A stretch of DNA of 17,298 nt from Ruminococcus sp. CAG:488 (GCA_000434055.1 HF999643.1:50664-67961); one strand, 5' to 3'; counted from the stretch's first letter, positions 7,140-13,973 are shown. Notes: generated by a model not told the origin, from the sequence alone. Made by a program: numbers and translations.

Positions 7140-9743
7140 ATGAGCAGTTTTGAAAAAATAATTTCATTGATAATCCCTTTTTACAATTCGGAAGAAACAT
7201 TGCAAAAATGTCTTGATTCCGTTGCCGCACAGACCGTTGACAAGGAAAAACTTGAGGTGATTCTTGTCAATGACGGCAGCACCGACGGTTCGGAGGAAAT
7301 AGCAAAGAAATTTGCAAGCGAAAAAACGTTTGCAACGATCATTACCCGTTCTCACGGCGGTTCGGGAGCGGCGAGAAACAGCGGAATTACTGCGGCGAGG
7401 GGAAAGTACATAGCCTTCCTTGATGCCGACGATTCACTCTCTGCCGACGCAATGAAGAATACGGTTAATTTTTTTAAAGAAAACGAAGAAAGAACGGATA
7501 TTGTAGCCTACAAGATGATTCCTTATACAAAATCCGGCAGAAAAAAGTGCGATTTCAAGAATGAAAAACGTACGACGGAAATATATGATTTGAACGTTGA
7601 AGGCAATGAATTCTTTTGTCCGAACGGAATGAATATTGTTGTCAAAAACATTGGAGACGAGAATGTTCTTTTTGACAGCTCGGAGGATTGTGACCTTAAA
7701 GCGACGGAATACTGTATTCAATGCGCAAGGGACAAGATGACAGTCGGTTATGTTGACAGCGCCGAATACCGTAAATTTAACAACCCGTCAGGCGAGAGCA
7801 AGGCTTTGAAGTGTTCCGTTTATTTTGACCGCTTTATCGGTAAGTGGGAGGAAATTTTTTCAAGCTTTGATTCGGTTCCGGATTTTGTCAAGTCGCTTTT
7901 TGTAGAGGATGTTCTAAACAGAATTTCGGGGGATTATCTTCTTCCGTATCATATTGAGGGTGATGCCTACCGTGAGGAAATTCGTAGAATTGAAAAGCTT
8001 CTCGAAAGCGTCGGAGATGAAATAATCATCAATTTCCCCGATGCACCGTTGATGAACAGATATTATCTTGTTTCGATGAAATACAAGGGTGACCTTGATG
8101 CTGTTACGGACGGTAGCTTAAAGCTTGTTCACGAGGATAAGGTCTTATATGAAGCAGACAGTGTTAAGCTTGTGCTGACAAGATTCAAAGCCCGTAAAAG
8201 CGGCATTGAGCTTTGCGGATATATATCTTCTCCGATTTTCGATTATTGCGAAAAGCCGACGCTCCTCCTCAGAGAACGGAGTGAAATTATACCGCTTGAA
8301 ATCAGAGAATGTTCCTTCTGCTATGACGGCGCAAAAATAAAGAATAACACTGCCTGGGGTTTCAGAACGGTCATAGAAGTCGATAAACGTAAATCTTTTT
8401 CATTCACGGTTGAAATAGGCGAGAGGTCGTATCCTGTTGACTTTGAGTGCGGTGAATGGGTTCCTTTCAATAAAAAAAGAAAGTTTTTTGTTATGACCGG
8501 CATAAAATGCAAGATGAGCGACAGGTGCTTTGTGCTTGAAAAAGCCGATAAAAAAGCGGAAAAAGCATATAAAAAATCCGAGCTGAAAAAATATATTTTA
8601 GCAAACAAAAAGGTCTTTGCGGTCCGCTTCATAAATTATCTTATGCCGAAAAAGCGCATCTGGCTTTACCATGACTGCAAGGGCGTCGGCGTTGACAACG
8701 CATATTATCAGTTTGTGCATGATTTTTCGATTGACGACGGTGTTGAACGTTACTATGTCGTAAACGGTTCAGTTGACGCCGTGAAAGATAAGTTTACACC
8801 CGAGCAGCAAAAGAATTTAATTGCGTTCCGTTCAACTAAGCATAAACTTATGTATCTTAACGCCGAAAAGATAATTACGGCTTTCATCGAAAAGGAAAAT
8901 TATCTTCCTTATTTCAGTGATATTTATCCCGAATACATTGATCTTTTTTCGGGCGATGTGTATTACCTCCAGCACGGAGTTTTGCACGCACATCTTCCGT
9001 GGAAGTATTCCTATGACAGGCTCGATGTGACAGGCGAGGTCATTTCGACAAATTATGAGGTGAAAAATTTTACCAAGAATTATTTCTTCCCGGAGGAAGC
9101 GCTCATCAAGAGTAAAATGCCGAGATACGATTATTTCGACATTGACGAAACCAAGGCGGAAAACGTCATTCTTTTTGCGCCGTCATGGAGAAAGTATCTT
9201 ATCAGTCATAAGGGCGAGGGCGGCTGGATGCCCGATAAGGATAAGTTCATACAGTCGGAATATTATAAGAAAACACAGGCATTTTTAAACAGTGACAGGC
9301 TTGAAGAAATCCTGGAGAAAAACGGTTGGACGCTTGAATTTAAGCTTCACCCAATATTTGCGCCTTATAAAGAATGTTTCCTGCTGAAATCGGACAGAGT
9401 GAAATTTGCCGACGGCAGGGCTTCCGATGAATATAAAATCTGCATTACGGACTATTCGTCATTTGTTTTTGATTTTGTATATCTCAACCGTGCGATTATA
9501 TATTTCATGCCCGATTTTAAGGAGTTCAAGGCAGGCATGAACGATTACAGGGAGCTTGATATTCCGTTTGAAAAGGGCTTTGGAGAGTTCACGCAGAATG
9601 AAGCGGAGCTTTGCACGGCTTTGCAGAGGATTATGGAAAATTCCGGCGAGCCGATAAGTCCGTACAAAGAAAAAAACGCAGACTTCTTCTTCGATAAAGA
9701 AAAAGACGCCTGCGACAGGATTTATAAATTTATTGCGGAATGA
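7140..9743 (+). CDS. Bifunctional GT2 glycosyltransferase / CDP-glycerol glycerophosphotransferase
   Basis: An 867-residue two-enzyme fusion. Residues 8-115 form a GT-A family 2 glycosyltransferase with SLIIPFYNSEETL, VNDGSTDGS (43-51), GAARNSG (76-82) and the metal-binding LDADDS (94-99). After a linker and a beta-rich middle region (about 320-440), residues from about 505 onward match the CDP-glycerol:poly(glycerophosphate) transferase (TagF/TarF-like) family: QHGVLHA (611-617, with H612), APSWR, KLHP (H737) and CITDYSSFVFDF (from 768). Together they should add a sugar and a polyol-phosphate unit to a wall teichoic acid-like or capsular phosphopolymer at the inner membrane face. No membrane segment is seen. 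It has its own promoter and terminator and stands alone, without neighbouring tag/tar genes. Confidence 0.88.
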   Translation: MSSFEKIISLIIPFYNSEETLQKCLDSVAAQTVDKEKLEVILVNDGSTDGSEEIAKKFASEKTFATIITRSHGGSGAARNSGITAARGKYIAFLDADDSLSADAMKNTVNFFKENEERTDIVAYKMIPYTKSGRKKCDFKNEKRTTEIYDLNVEGNEFFCPNGMNIVVKNIGDENVLFDSSEDCDLKATEYCIQCARDKMTVGYVDSAEYRKFNNPSGESKALKCSVYFDRFIGKWEEIFSSFDSVPDFVKSLFVEDVLNRISGDYLLPYHIEGDAYREEIRRIEKLLESVGDEIIINFPDAPLMNRYYLVSMKYKGDLDAVTDGSLKLVHEDKVLYEADSVKLVLTRFKARKSGIELCGYISSPIFDYCEKPTLLLRERSEIIPLEIRECSFCYDGAKIKNNTAWGFRTVIEVDKRKSFSFTVEIGERSYPVDFECGEWVPFNKKRKFFVMTGIKCKMSDRCFVLEKADKKAEKAYKKSELKKYILANKKVFAVRFINYLMPKKRIWLYHDCKGVGVDNAYYQFVHDFSIDDGVERYYVVNGSVDAVKDKFTPEQQKNLIAFRSTKHKLMYLNAEKIITAFIEKENYLPYFSDIYPEYIDLFSGDVYYLQHGVLHAHLPWKYSYDRLDVTGEVISTNYEVKNFTKNYFFPEEALIKSKMPRYDYFDIDETKAENVILFAPSWRKYLISHKGEGGWMPDKDKFIQSEYYKKTQAFLNSDRLEEILEKNGWTLEFKLHPIFAPYKECFLLKSDRVKFADGRASDEYKICITDYSSFVFDFVYLNRAIIYFMPDFKEFKAGMNDYRELDIPFEKGFGEFTQNEAELCTALQRIMENSGEPISPYKEKNADFFFDKEKDACDRIYKFIAE

Positions 9744-9766
9744 CATGTGATGTTGATTTCGATTGT

Positions 9767-9799
9767 AAAAAACCACCGGAACTAACCGGTGGCTTTTTT
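9767..9799 (+). terminator. Bidirectional terminator between convergent genes
   Basis: CCACCGG (9773-9779) pairs perfectly with CCGGTGG (9786-9792) around AACTAA, flanked by six A (9767-9772) and six T (9794-9799). It serves the glycosyltransferase gene on the + strand and the TSCPD gene on the minus strand, whose stop codon (9798-9800) sits in the flanking A/T tract. Confidence 0.88.
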
Positions 9800-10055
9800 A
9801 ACCGTTCTGTTTTGCATATGCCTCGGCGACCGCCCTGGCGAGCTGATCCGGACAGGATGTATTCTTGAAGCCGCAGGTGATTCCGCTCAGCTTCTTTTCG
9901 ATATCATCGACCTTCATTCCGTCAACTATTGCGGAAATTCCCTTGAGGTTTCCGTTACAGCCTCCCGTGAATTTTACGTTCCTTACAACGTCGCCGTCAA
10001 GGTCAAATGTGATGCGGGATGAGCATGTGCCCTTTGTTTTGTATTCATATGTCAT
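9798..10055 (-). CDS. Stand-alone TSCPD-domain protein (TIGR03905 type)
   Basis: An 85-residue soluble protein that is almost entirely one TSCPD domain. This domain otherwise occurs as the C-terminal tail of vitamin B12-dependent ribonucleotide reductases; the function of the stand-alone form is not established. Four cysteines match the family pattern: C11 in TCSSRI, C33 in GGCNGN, C61, and C68 in the name-giving TSCPDQLA, which suggests metal or thiol chemistry. ATG start with GGAGGT at 10064-10069, 8 nt upstream. It has its own promoter and is convergent with the glycosyltransferase gene. The family assignment is confident. Confidence 0.9.
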   Translation of the reverse strand: MTYEYKTKGTCSSRITFDLDGDVVRNVKFTGGCNGNLKGISAIVDGMKVDDIEKKLSGITCGFKNTSCPDQLARAVAEAYAKQNG

Positions 10056-10086
10056 TGCTTTGTACCTCCGATTTATTGCTGAAAAT

Positions 10087-10115
10087 ATGATAATTCAATT
10101 TCTGCTTTTTGTCAA
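10087..10115 (-). promoter_or_regulatory. Promoter of the TSCPD gene
   Basis: On the minus strand: a perfect -35 TTGACA (10115-10110), a 17-nt spacer and -10 TATCAT (10092-10087). The -35 box begins 2 nt after the stop codon of the upstream proline-rich gene. The predicted leader is about 25 nt. Confidence 0.75.
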
Positions 10116-10117
10116 GG

Positions 10118-10456
10118 TCAAAGCATTATATACATCAGCGCCATGAGCAAAAGCATGTCTCCGCCGTCACCCGAAAGCAGGAGCATCATTGCGATTATAA
10201 GCTTCATATCGCCGTCGAAAAGATTTCCGAGCGGATTGTTAAATGTAGGCTTGCTGCTCGGTTCATGTCTCGGCGGCGGTCTGAATTCAGGCTCGCGCGG
10301 GGGAGGCGGACGGTGATTGAATTGCGGCGGAGGAGGTGGTGAGGGCTGCTTGCGGAAAACAGGCTCACCGTTCGGCGGCGGAGTTGCACGCCTGTACATC
10401 TCCTGAGCCCTCATTATCGCCTGACGCTCGGCGGCGTTAAAATCCTGTTGCGGCAT
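10118..10456 (-). CDS. Small proline-rich protein with hydrophobic C-terminus
   Basis: A 112-residue protein of unknown function. It has a short helical N-terminus (NAAERQAIMRAQEMYRRA), a proline- and arginine-rich central stretch (about residues 25-70, with runs such as SPPPPP and RPPPP), and a hydrophobic C-terminus rich in Met and Leu broken by SGDGGD (about 83-112). The tail could be a membrane helix or an amphipathic hairpin. I recall similar Leu-rich tails split by an acidic Gly-rich turn in other Clostridia, but cannot name a family. It starts 2 nt after the stop codon of the preceding small gene, with a GGGATGA-like site upstream, so it is translated from the same transcript. It is third in a three-gene set. 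Confidence 0.72.
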   Translation of the reverse strand: MPQQDFNAAERQAIMRAQEMYRRATPPPNGEPVFRKQPSPPPPPQFNHRPPPPREPEFRPPPRHEPSSKPTFNNPLGNLFDGDMKLIIAMMLLLSGDGGDMLLLMALMYIML

Positions 10457-10458
10457 AT

Positions 10459-10800
10459 CTATTCATCCCGATCTGTCAAGTTATTGATTAGCGGTAAAAT
10501 TTCAAGCAGTTTAAGTATTTGAATTGCCTGGTCGGCTCTTTTTTGTCTCTCGGGGCTGAGATTCGGCTTCAGTGCCTCTATGAGCTTGCAACGTTTGCCC
10601 GACTCGCCGTTCATCGCTCCCATTATTTTTGTGAGCTTGCCGATCATTTTCGGGTCGATTGAGGAAAACATATCGGAGGCGGACGGCTGCGACTGTTTTT
10701 CTTTTGCTTCATTTCCCTTGCCGAAAACCGCTTCGGCAGTGGCTTTCAGTCCTTCTATGTCGTCGGGAGTGAGAGACGATAGAATTTCATTGATGTCCAT
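10459..10800 (-). CDS. Small helical protein, unknown function
   Basis: A 113-residue, mostly helical soluble protein of unknown function. The N-terminus (MDINEILSSLTPDDIEGLKA) is acidic and the centre is polar. The C-terminal part, EALKPNLSPERQKRADQAI then ILKLLEILPLI (about residues 78-105), resembles a motif I recall in small Clostridia proteins (LKPyLs..R..k.d.A..i), without a known role. I chose the ATG at 10800 because it overlaps the upstream gene's end by 14 nt, an arrangement expected for translational coupling; the RBS itself is weak. The longer frame from 10860 would run through upstream coding sequence and looks false. Middle gene of the three-gene set. Confidence 0.72.
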   Translation of the reverse strand: MDINEILSSLTPDDIEGLKATAEAVFGKGNEAKEKQSQPSASDMFSSIDPKMIGKLTKIMGAMNGESGKRCKLIEALKPNLSPERQKRADQAIQILKLLEILPLINNLTDRDE

Positions 10801-11005
10801 TTTTCTTGCCGTTGAGCTTTTCCATGATTTTTTGAGCGGCAGGGGAGGAAAGCACCGCATTTATTTTATCCCTGTCGCCGAGAATCTCCTGCAGCTCGTC
10901 TTTTTCATCTGCATTCAGTCCGCTAATCAGCTTGCTTGCCTTTTTTTCGGCGTCTGCCTTATCGGTCGGTGCAGAGAAAAAATTCGGAAAATTATTATTT
11001 GCCAT
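10787..11005 (-). CDS. Small helical protein, first gene of the three-gene set
   Basis: A 72-residue charged protein, predicted helical from residue 17 on, with no cysteine and no membrane segment. NADEKDELQEILGDRDKINA and SSPAAQKIMEKLNG suggest two amphipathic helices. I do not recognise a family. ATG start with GGAGAG at 11015-11020, 9 nt upstream. Its 3' end overlaps the next gene by 14 nt. It is divergent from the phosphoesterase gene across a 64-nt AT-rich gap containing TATAAT on both strands, but no convincing -35 box. Confidence 0.72.
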   Translation of the reverse strand: MANNNFPNFFSAPTDKADAEKKASKLISGLNADEKDELQEILGDRDKINAVLSSPAAQKIMEKLNGKKNGHQ

Positions 11006-11069
11006 TTACACTCACTCTCCAATGATTTATAATTATTATATAATTTATATTATGAAAGGTGTTGTATGT

Positions 11070-11534
11070 ATGCGCCTGCTCGTTTTGTCCGATTCCCACG
11101 GCAGGAAAAATCTTTTACTCCAAGTCGTTGAGCTGCACCCGGAAGCGGATGCCGTGATCTTCCTCGGCGACGGTGAAAGAGATATTGATTTTCTCAAAGA
11201 GCTTCATCCCGAAATAAAGCTTTATGCCGTCTGCGGCAATTGCGATTTCAACTCGTCTTTGCCGCCTTTTTTGATAGAAAAATTCGGCGGGAGGACAGTC
11301 TATGCCGCTCACGGACATTATGAAAGCGTCAAGTATTCCCTTGCTGTTTTGATGCAAAAGGCGCATAACTGTTCCGCTTCTATAGCATTATACGGTCATA
11401 CGCATGTCCCTGATACAAAATATGAGTACGGAATCCTGTATGTCAATCCCGGCTCGATTTCTGTCGGTAAATATGCAATGGTCGATATAACGGACAAGGG
11501 GATCATGCCGATTCTCTGCGATTTGTATAAATGA
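11070..11534 (+). CDS. YfcE/MJ0936-type metallophosphoesterase
   Basis: A 154-residue calcineurin-like phosphoesterase of the small YfcE class, acting in the cytoplasm as a metal-dependent phosphodiesterase; the natural substrate is uncertain in this class. All metal-site motifs are present in order: D8-S-H10, G33-D34, G56-N57-C58-D59 (GNCD instead of GNHE, usual for this class), H81-G-H83 and G109-H-T-H112. I chose ATG 11070 because AAAGGTG lies 8 nt upstream and the protein then starts with the usual MRLLVLSDSHG; the ATG at 11052 is in frame but lacks an RBS. The next gene follows after a 60-nt gap and is probably on the same transcript. Confidence 0.88.
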   Translation: MRLLVLSDSHGRKNLLLQVVELHPEADAVIFLGDGERDIDFLKELHPEIKLYAVCGNCDFNSSLPPFLIEKFGGRTVYAAHGHYESVKYSLAVLMQKAHNCSASIALYGHTHVPDTKYEYGILYVNPGSISVGKYAMVDITDKGIMPILCDLYK

Positions 11535-11541
11535 AGTAATA

Positions 11542-11588
11542 AACCTCCGCAAATCAGCATAGATTAAATTAGCTGATAAACGGAGGTT
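11542..11588 (+). promoter_or_regulatory. Inverted repeat that buries the RBS of the DUF4830 gene
   Basis: AACCTCCG (11542-11549) is the perfect complement of CGGAGGTT (11581-11588), which contains the RBS GGAGGT (11582-11587). A second perfect stem, ATCAGC (11553-11558) with GCTGAT (11572-11577), continues inside after a 3x3 internal loop, leaving a 13-nt AT-rich loop. No T run follows, so it is not a typical terminator. The 5' arm starts 8 nt after the upstream stop codon, within reach of a terminating ribosome. The pairing is seen directly; regulation is inferred. Confidence 0.65.
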
Positions 11589-11594
11589 AATTAT

Positions 11595-12098
11595 ATGTTT
11601 GTATTTTCTTTCAAGGCGAACAAGCCTAAGCTGATTATTGCTCTTTGCGTTGTTATTTGTGTGCTGATTGCGGGAACACTTGCTCTCGGCGGCAGAAAAA
11701 AGCCGGTTGTCAATGATAAGGTGATCAATTACAAGGCAAAAACAGCCTCGGAATGTATTACGTTTTTGTCTCAGTTCGGCTGGACTGTAAACGAGGAACC
11801 CGTGGAAGTCAGAGAGGTTATTATCCCGTCCGAGTTTAACGATACATATGAAGCATACAACGTCATTCAAAAAAATCAGGGACTTGACCTTGAACCGTAT
11901 AAAGGATTCAGAGCAAAAAAATGGATTTTTGAGGTAAAAAACTACCCTGAATATCCTGCCGACAGCGGATATATCAGGGCAACTTTACTGGTTTATGACG
12001 GAGCTGTAATCGGTGGCGATATTTCGTCGATTGAGCAAAACGGCTTTATTCAGGGCTTTGAGTTTCCGAATGTTTCTTCGCGGGAAGCTGGGCAATGA
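11595..12098 (+). CDS. Membrane-anchored DUF4830 protein
   Basis: A 167-residue protein with a short cytoplasmic N-terminus, one membrane segment (about residues 12-32) and an outward-facing domain matching DUF4830 as I know it: FLSQFGWTVNEEPVEVREV, IPSEFNDTYEAYNVIQ, GLDLEPYKG, and the C-terminal YDGAVIGGDISS. The function of the domain is unknown; it occurs in Clostridia. ATG start with GGAGGT 7 nt upstream, but that RBS lies in the 3' arm of a perfect inverted repeat. The last 53 nt overlap the end of the DMT transporter gene on the other strand. Probably co-transcribed with the phosphoesterase. Confidence 0.82.
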   Translation: MFVFSFKANKPKLIIALCVVICVLIAGTLALGGRKKPVVNDKVINYKAKTASECITFLSQFGWTVNEEPVEVREVIIPSEFNDTYEAYNVIQKNQGLDLEPYKGFRAKKWIFEVKNYPEYPADSGYIRATLLVYDGAVIGGDISSIEQNGFIQGFEFPNVSSREAGQ

Positions 12099-12978
12099 TT
12101 ATCGCCGCGAACATGACCGCACAGCCGATATACTCAACAACCGTCATACGCTCTCCGAGAATGATGAAAGAGAATATGACCGAGAAAACGGATTCGGTGC
12201 AGAGAAGCATACTCGCAAGCGTCGGTTCGGTATATTTCTGACCGATGATTTGAAAGGTAAAAGCACAACTGCAGCTCATTATACCGGCGTAGAGAATCGG
12301 AACAGCGGCTTGCATAATTCCGTCCATGCTCGGCTTTTCAAAGATGAACATGAGAATGCAGGAAACAATGCCTGTTACCATATACTGACCGCATGAAAGA
12401 ACGATGGCGTCAATCTTCGAAGCATATTTGTCGATAACGATTATGTGCAAGGCGAAAGCGATCGAGCAAAGCAATGCAAGAATTTCACCCTTGCCGAGCC
12501 CGAACGAGGATGAACCGCCCATGCAAATCATATACAGTCCGCCGACACCGAGGAAAACTCCGATCCATGTCGTGACGGGCTGTTTCTTTTTATATATTAT
12601 AAAAGAAATCAGCGGCACAAGCAGCATGTATAAAGCTGTGATAAAGCCAACCTTGCCCGGCTCGATATAGTCAAAGGCGAACTGCTGGAGGTTTGAGCCG
12701 ATGCAAAGCATTGTGCCGACGATTATAATTCCTTTTATTACGTCTTTTCGGTTCGATTTCTTTTCGGCAGGGGAGAGTTTGACGCTGTCTTTATTTTTTA
12801 TGCTTCTGAAAATGATGATCGGCAGAAGCACTATTCCGCCCAAAAGGCTTCTTATTCCGTTAAATGTGAAGCCGTCAACATATTCCATGCCCTGTTTCTG
12901 TGCAACGAATGAGAGACCCCATATCATTGCGGCGCTGATTAGCAGAATCGGACCGATTATTCTCTTCTTGTTTGCCAT
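12046..12978 (-). CDS. DMT-family (EamA) membrane transporter
   Basis: A 310-residue protein with the ten-helix, two-fold EamA repeat of drug/metabolite transporters. The first repeat begins GPILLISAAMIWGLSFVAQKQG and the second after the central loop near GKGEILALLCSIAFALHIIVID. The typical C-terminal LGERMTVVEYIGCAVMFAAII is present. It likely exports or imports a small metabolite; the substrate cannot be told. The RBS GAAAGGA is 10 nt upstream of the ATG. It has its own promoter (13035-13063) and is divergent from the phosphodiesterase gene. Its last 53 nt overlap the DUF4830 gene tail-to-tail with no terminator visible between them. Confidence 0.92.
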   Translation of the reverse strand: MANKKRIIGPILLISAAMIWGLSFVAQKQGMEYVDGFTFNGIRSLLGGIVLLPIIIFRSIKNKDSVKLSPAEKKSNRKDVIKGIIIVGTMLCIGSNLQQFAFDYIEPGKVGFITALYMLLVPLISFIIYKKKQPVTTWIGVFLGVGGLYMICMGGSSSFGLGKGEILALLCSIAFALHIIVIDKYASKIDAIVLSCGQYMVTGIVSCILMFIFEKPSMDGIMQAAVPILYAGIMSCSCAFTFQIIGQKYTEPTLASMLLCTESVFSVIFSFIILGERMTVVEYIGCAVMFAAIIIAQLPAKKHSETQSPE

Positions 12979-13010
12979 TGGATAGGATTCCTTTCAATTT
13001 GAACTGCCGC

Positions 13011-13026
13011 GTGAGACTGAACTCAC
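13011..13026 (-). promoter_or_regulatory. Short hairpin at the start of the DMT transporter transcript
   Basis: GTGAG (13011-13015) and CTCAC (13022-13026) form a perfect 5-bp stem just downstream of the predicted transcript start. It could be an operator or an mRNA-stabilising 5' stem. It is short enough to be chance. Confidence 0.3.
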
Positions 13027-13034
13027 AAATATAC

Positions 13035-13063
13035 ATTTTATCAGCCGAGTAGGGATATGTCAA
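13035..13063 (-). promoter_or_regulatory. Promoter of the DMT transporter gene
   Basis: On the minus strand: a perfect -35 TTGACA (13063-13058), a 17-nt spacer and -10 TAAAAT (13040-13035). The predicted start is near 13028, giving a leader of about 50 nt. Confidence 0.75.
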
Positions 13064-13071
13064 ATAAATAT

Positions 13072-13099
13072 TTGATTTTTTTCCTTAATGTGGTATAAT
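13072..13099 (+). promoter_or_regulatory. Promoter of the phosphodiesterase gene
   Basis: -35 TTGATT (13072-13077), a 16-nt spacer and a perfect -10 TATAAT (13094-13099), preceded by TGG, an extended -10 element. It is back to back with the DMT transporter promoter; the two -35 boxes are 8 nt apart. Confidence 0.75.
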
Positions 13100-13140
13100 A
13101 TTTTTTGAATTAAAATTTGTTTTGCTACGGAGGAATGAAA

Positions 13141-13896
13141 ATGGCTGTTTGTAATGTTATTTCACATCGCGGTTCAAATAAAATCGCACCGCAGAACACT
13201 CTTCCTGCTTTCAGAAAATCCATTGATTTTCATGCCGACGGCTTTGAAACGGACGTTCATTTAACCTTTGACGGCGTCCCGGTTATCTGCCATAACTATA
13301 CTATCGACGAGACCTCGAACGGAAAGGGTCTTATTGCAAATCAGACACTTGATTACTTAAAAACTCTTGATTTCGGCTCGTATTTCCACAGGGCCTACAA
13401 GGGAACAAAAATTCCCACACTTGAGGAATTTCTTCGCCTTTGCGAAAAAGCTAAGCTCAAGGTGCTCAATATTGAAATTAAGCCGCCTAAGAACAAGGAT
13501 TATTCGATTGTGCCGAAAACAATAAATATGGTCAAGGCTCACGGACTTTTCAAGGAGCTTCTTATTTCAAGCTTTGACCCTATCGCATTGACAATATGCA
13601 AGGACGTTGACGAGAACTGCAAGACAGGCTTTCTTTACAGTCCGAACAGTCCGAACTTTTTAAGAATTTACGGCAAAGAGGTTGATTTTGCCAAATGTAT
13701 CGGCGCAGACGCTTTGCACCCGTATCTTTGGCTTGTCGATAAAATCCTGGTTGACAATGCCCATAAAAACGGTATGACGGTTAATCCATGGACTGTCAAC
13801 AAGGAGAGAGACATAAAAAGACTCGTTGAATTGGGCGTAGACGGTGTTATTACCGATGTTCCGAATGTTGCCAAAAAGATTATTGAAGAATTATAA
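13141..13896 (+). CDS. Glycerophosphodiester phosphodiesterase (GDPD/UgpQ-like)
   Basis: A 251-residue cytoplasmic TIM-barrel enzyme that hydrolyses glycerophosphodiesters, such as deacylated phospholipids, to glycerol-3-phosphate and an alcohol. Landmarks are H9-R10-G11, E36-x-D38 (metal ligands), H51 in VICHN, E112 in IEIKP, and the C-terminal VNPWTVN and GVDGVITDVP. The family motif PENT appears as P17-Q18-N-T. No signal peptide is seen. I chose ATG 13141 because GGAGG (13129-13133) lies 7 nt upstream; upstream in-frame starts lack a well-spaced RBS. A single-gene transcript with its own promoter and terminator. The released glycerol-3-phosphate could feed glycerophosphate polymer synthesis, but that link is only conceptual. 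Confidence 0.92.
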   Translation: MAVCNVISHRGSNKIAPQNTLPAFRKSIDFHADGFETDVHLTFDGVPVICHNYTIDETSNGKGLIANQTLDYLKTLDFGSYFHRAYKGTKIPTLEEFLRLCEKAKLKVLNIEIKPPKNKDYSIVPKTINMVKAHGLFKELLISSFDPIALTICKDVDENCKTGFLYSPNSPNFLRIYGKEVDFAKCIGADALHPYLWLVDKILVDNAHKNGMTVNPWTVNKERDIKRLVELGVDGVITDVPNVAKKIIEEL

Positions 13897-13920
13897 TAAA
13901 CAATAATTATTATAGCTTAT

Positions 13921-13948
13921 AAGCGACTGTTAAAATACGGTCGCTTTT
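13921..13948 (+). terminator. Terminator of the phosphodiesterase gene
   Basis: AAGCGACTGT (13921-13930) pairs with ACGGTCGCTT (13937-13946, one G-U) around a 6-nt loop, followed by a T-rich tail to about 13961. Confidence 0.85.
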
Positions 13949-13973
13949 GCTTTTGTTTTTTAATAAAACGTTG

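Noticed and set aside
10801..10860. N-terminal extension of the middle small protein, starting at 10860
   Set aside because: It reads through the 3' part of the upstream small gene in another frame and lacks an RBS. The overlap start at 10800 fits coupling better.
11022..11051. TATAAT-like boxes on both strands between the small-protein operon and the phosphoesterase gene
   Set aside because: The region is almost pure A/T, so such boxes are expected by chance, and no fitting -35 box was found on either strand. A promoter is likely here but cannot be placed.
10932..11069. Earlier starts for the metallophosphoesterase (10932, 11052)
   Set aside because: The longest frame would run antisense through a small gene and the promoter region. 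ATG 11070 has AAAGGTG at good spacing and gives the usual family N-terminus.
11542..11588. Reading the inverted repeat after the phosphoesterase gene as a rho-independent terminator
   Set aside because: The sequence after the 3' arm (AATTATATG) has no T run, and the 3' arm is itself a well-spaced RBS for the next gene.
13117..13140. Earlier start for the phosphodiesterase at 13117
   Set aside because: No RBS; the GGAGG at 13129-13133 would lie inside the coding sequence, while it is spaced 7 nt from ATG 13141.
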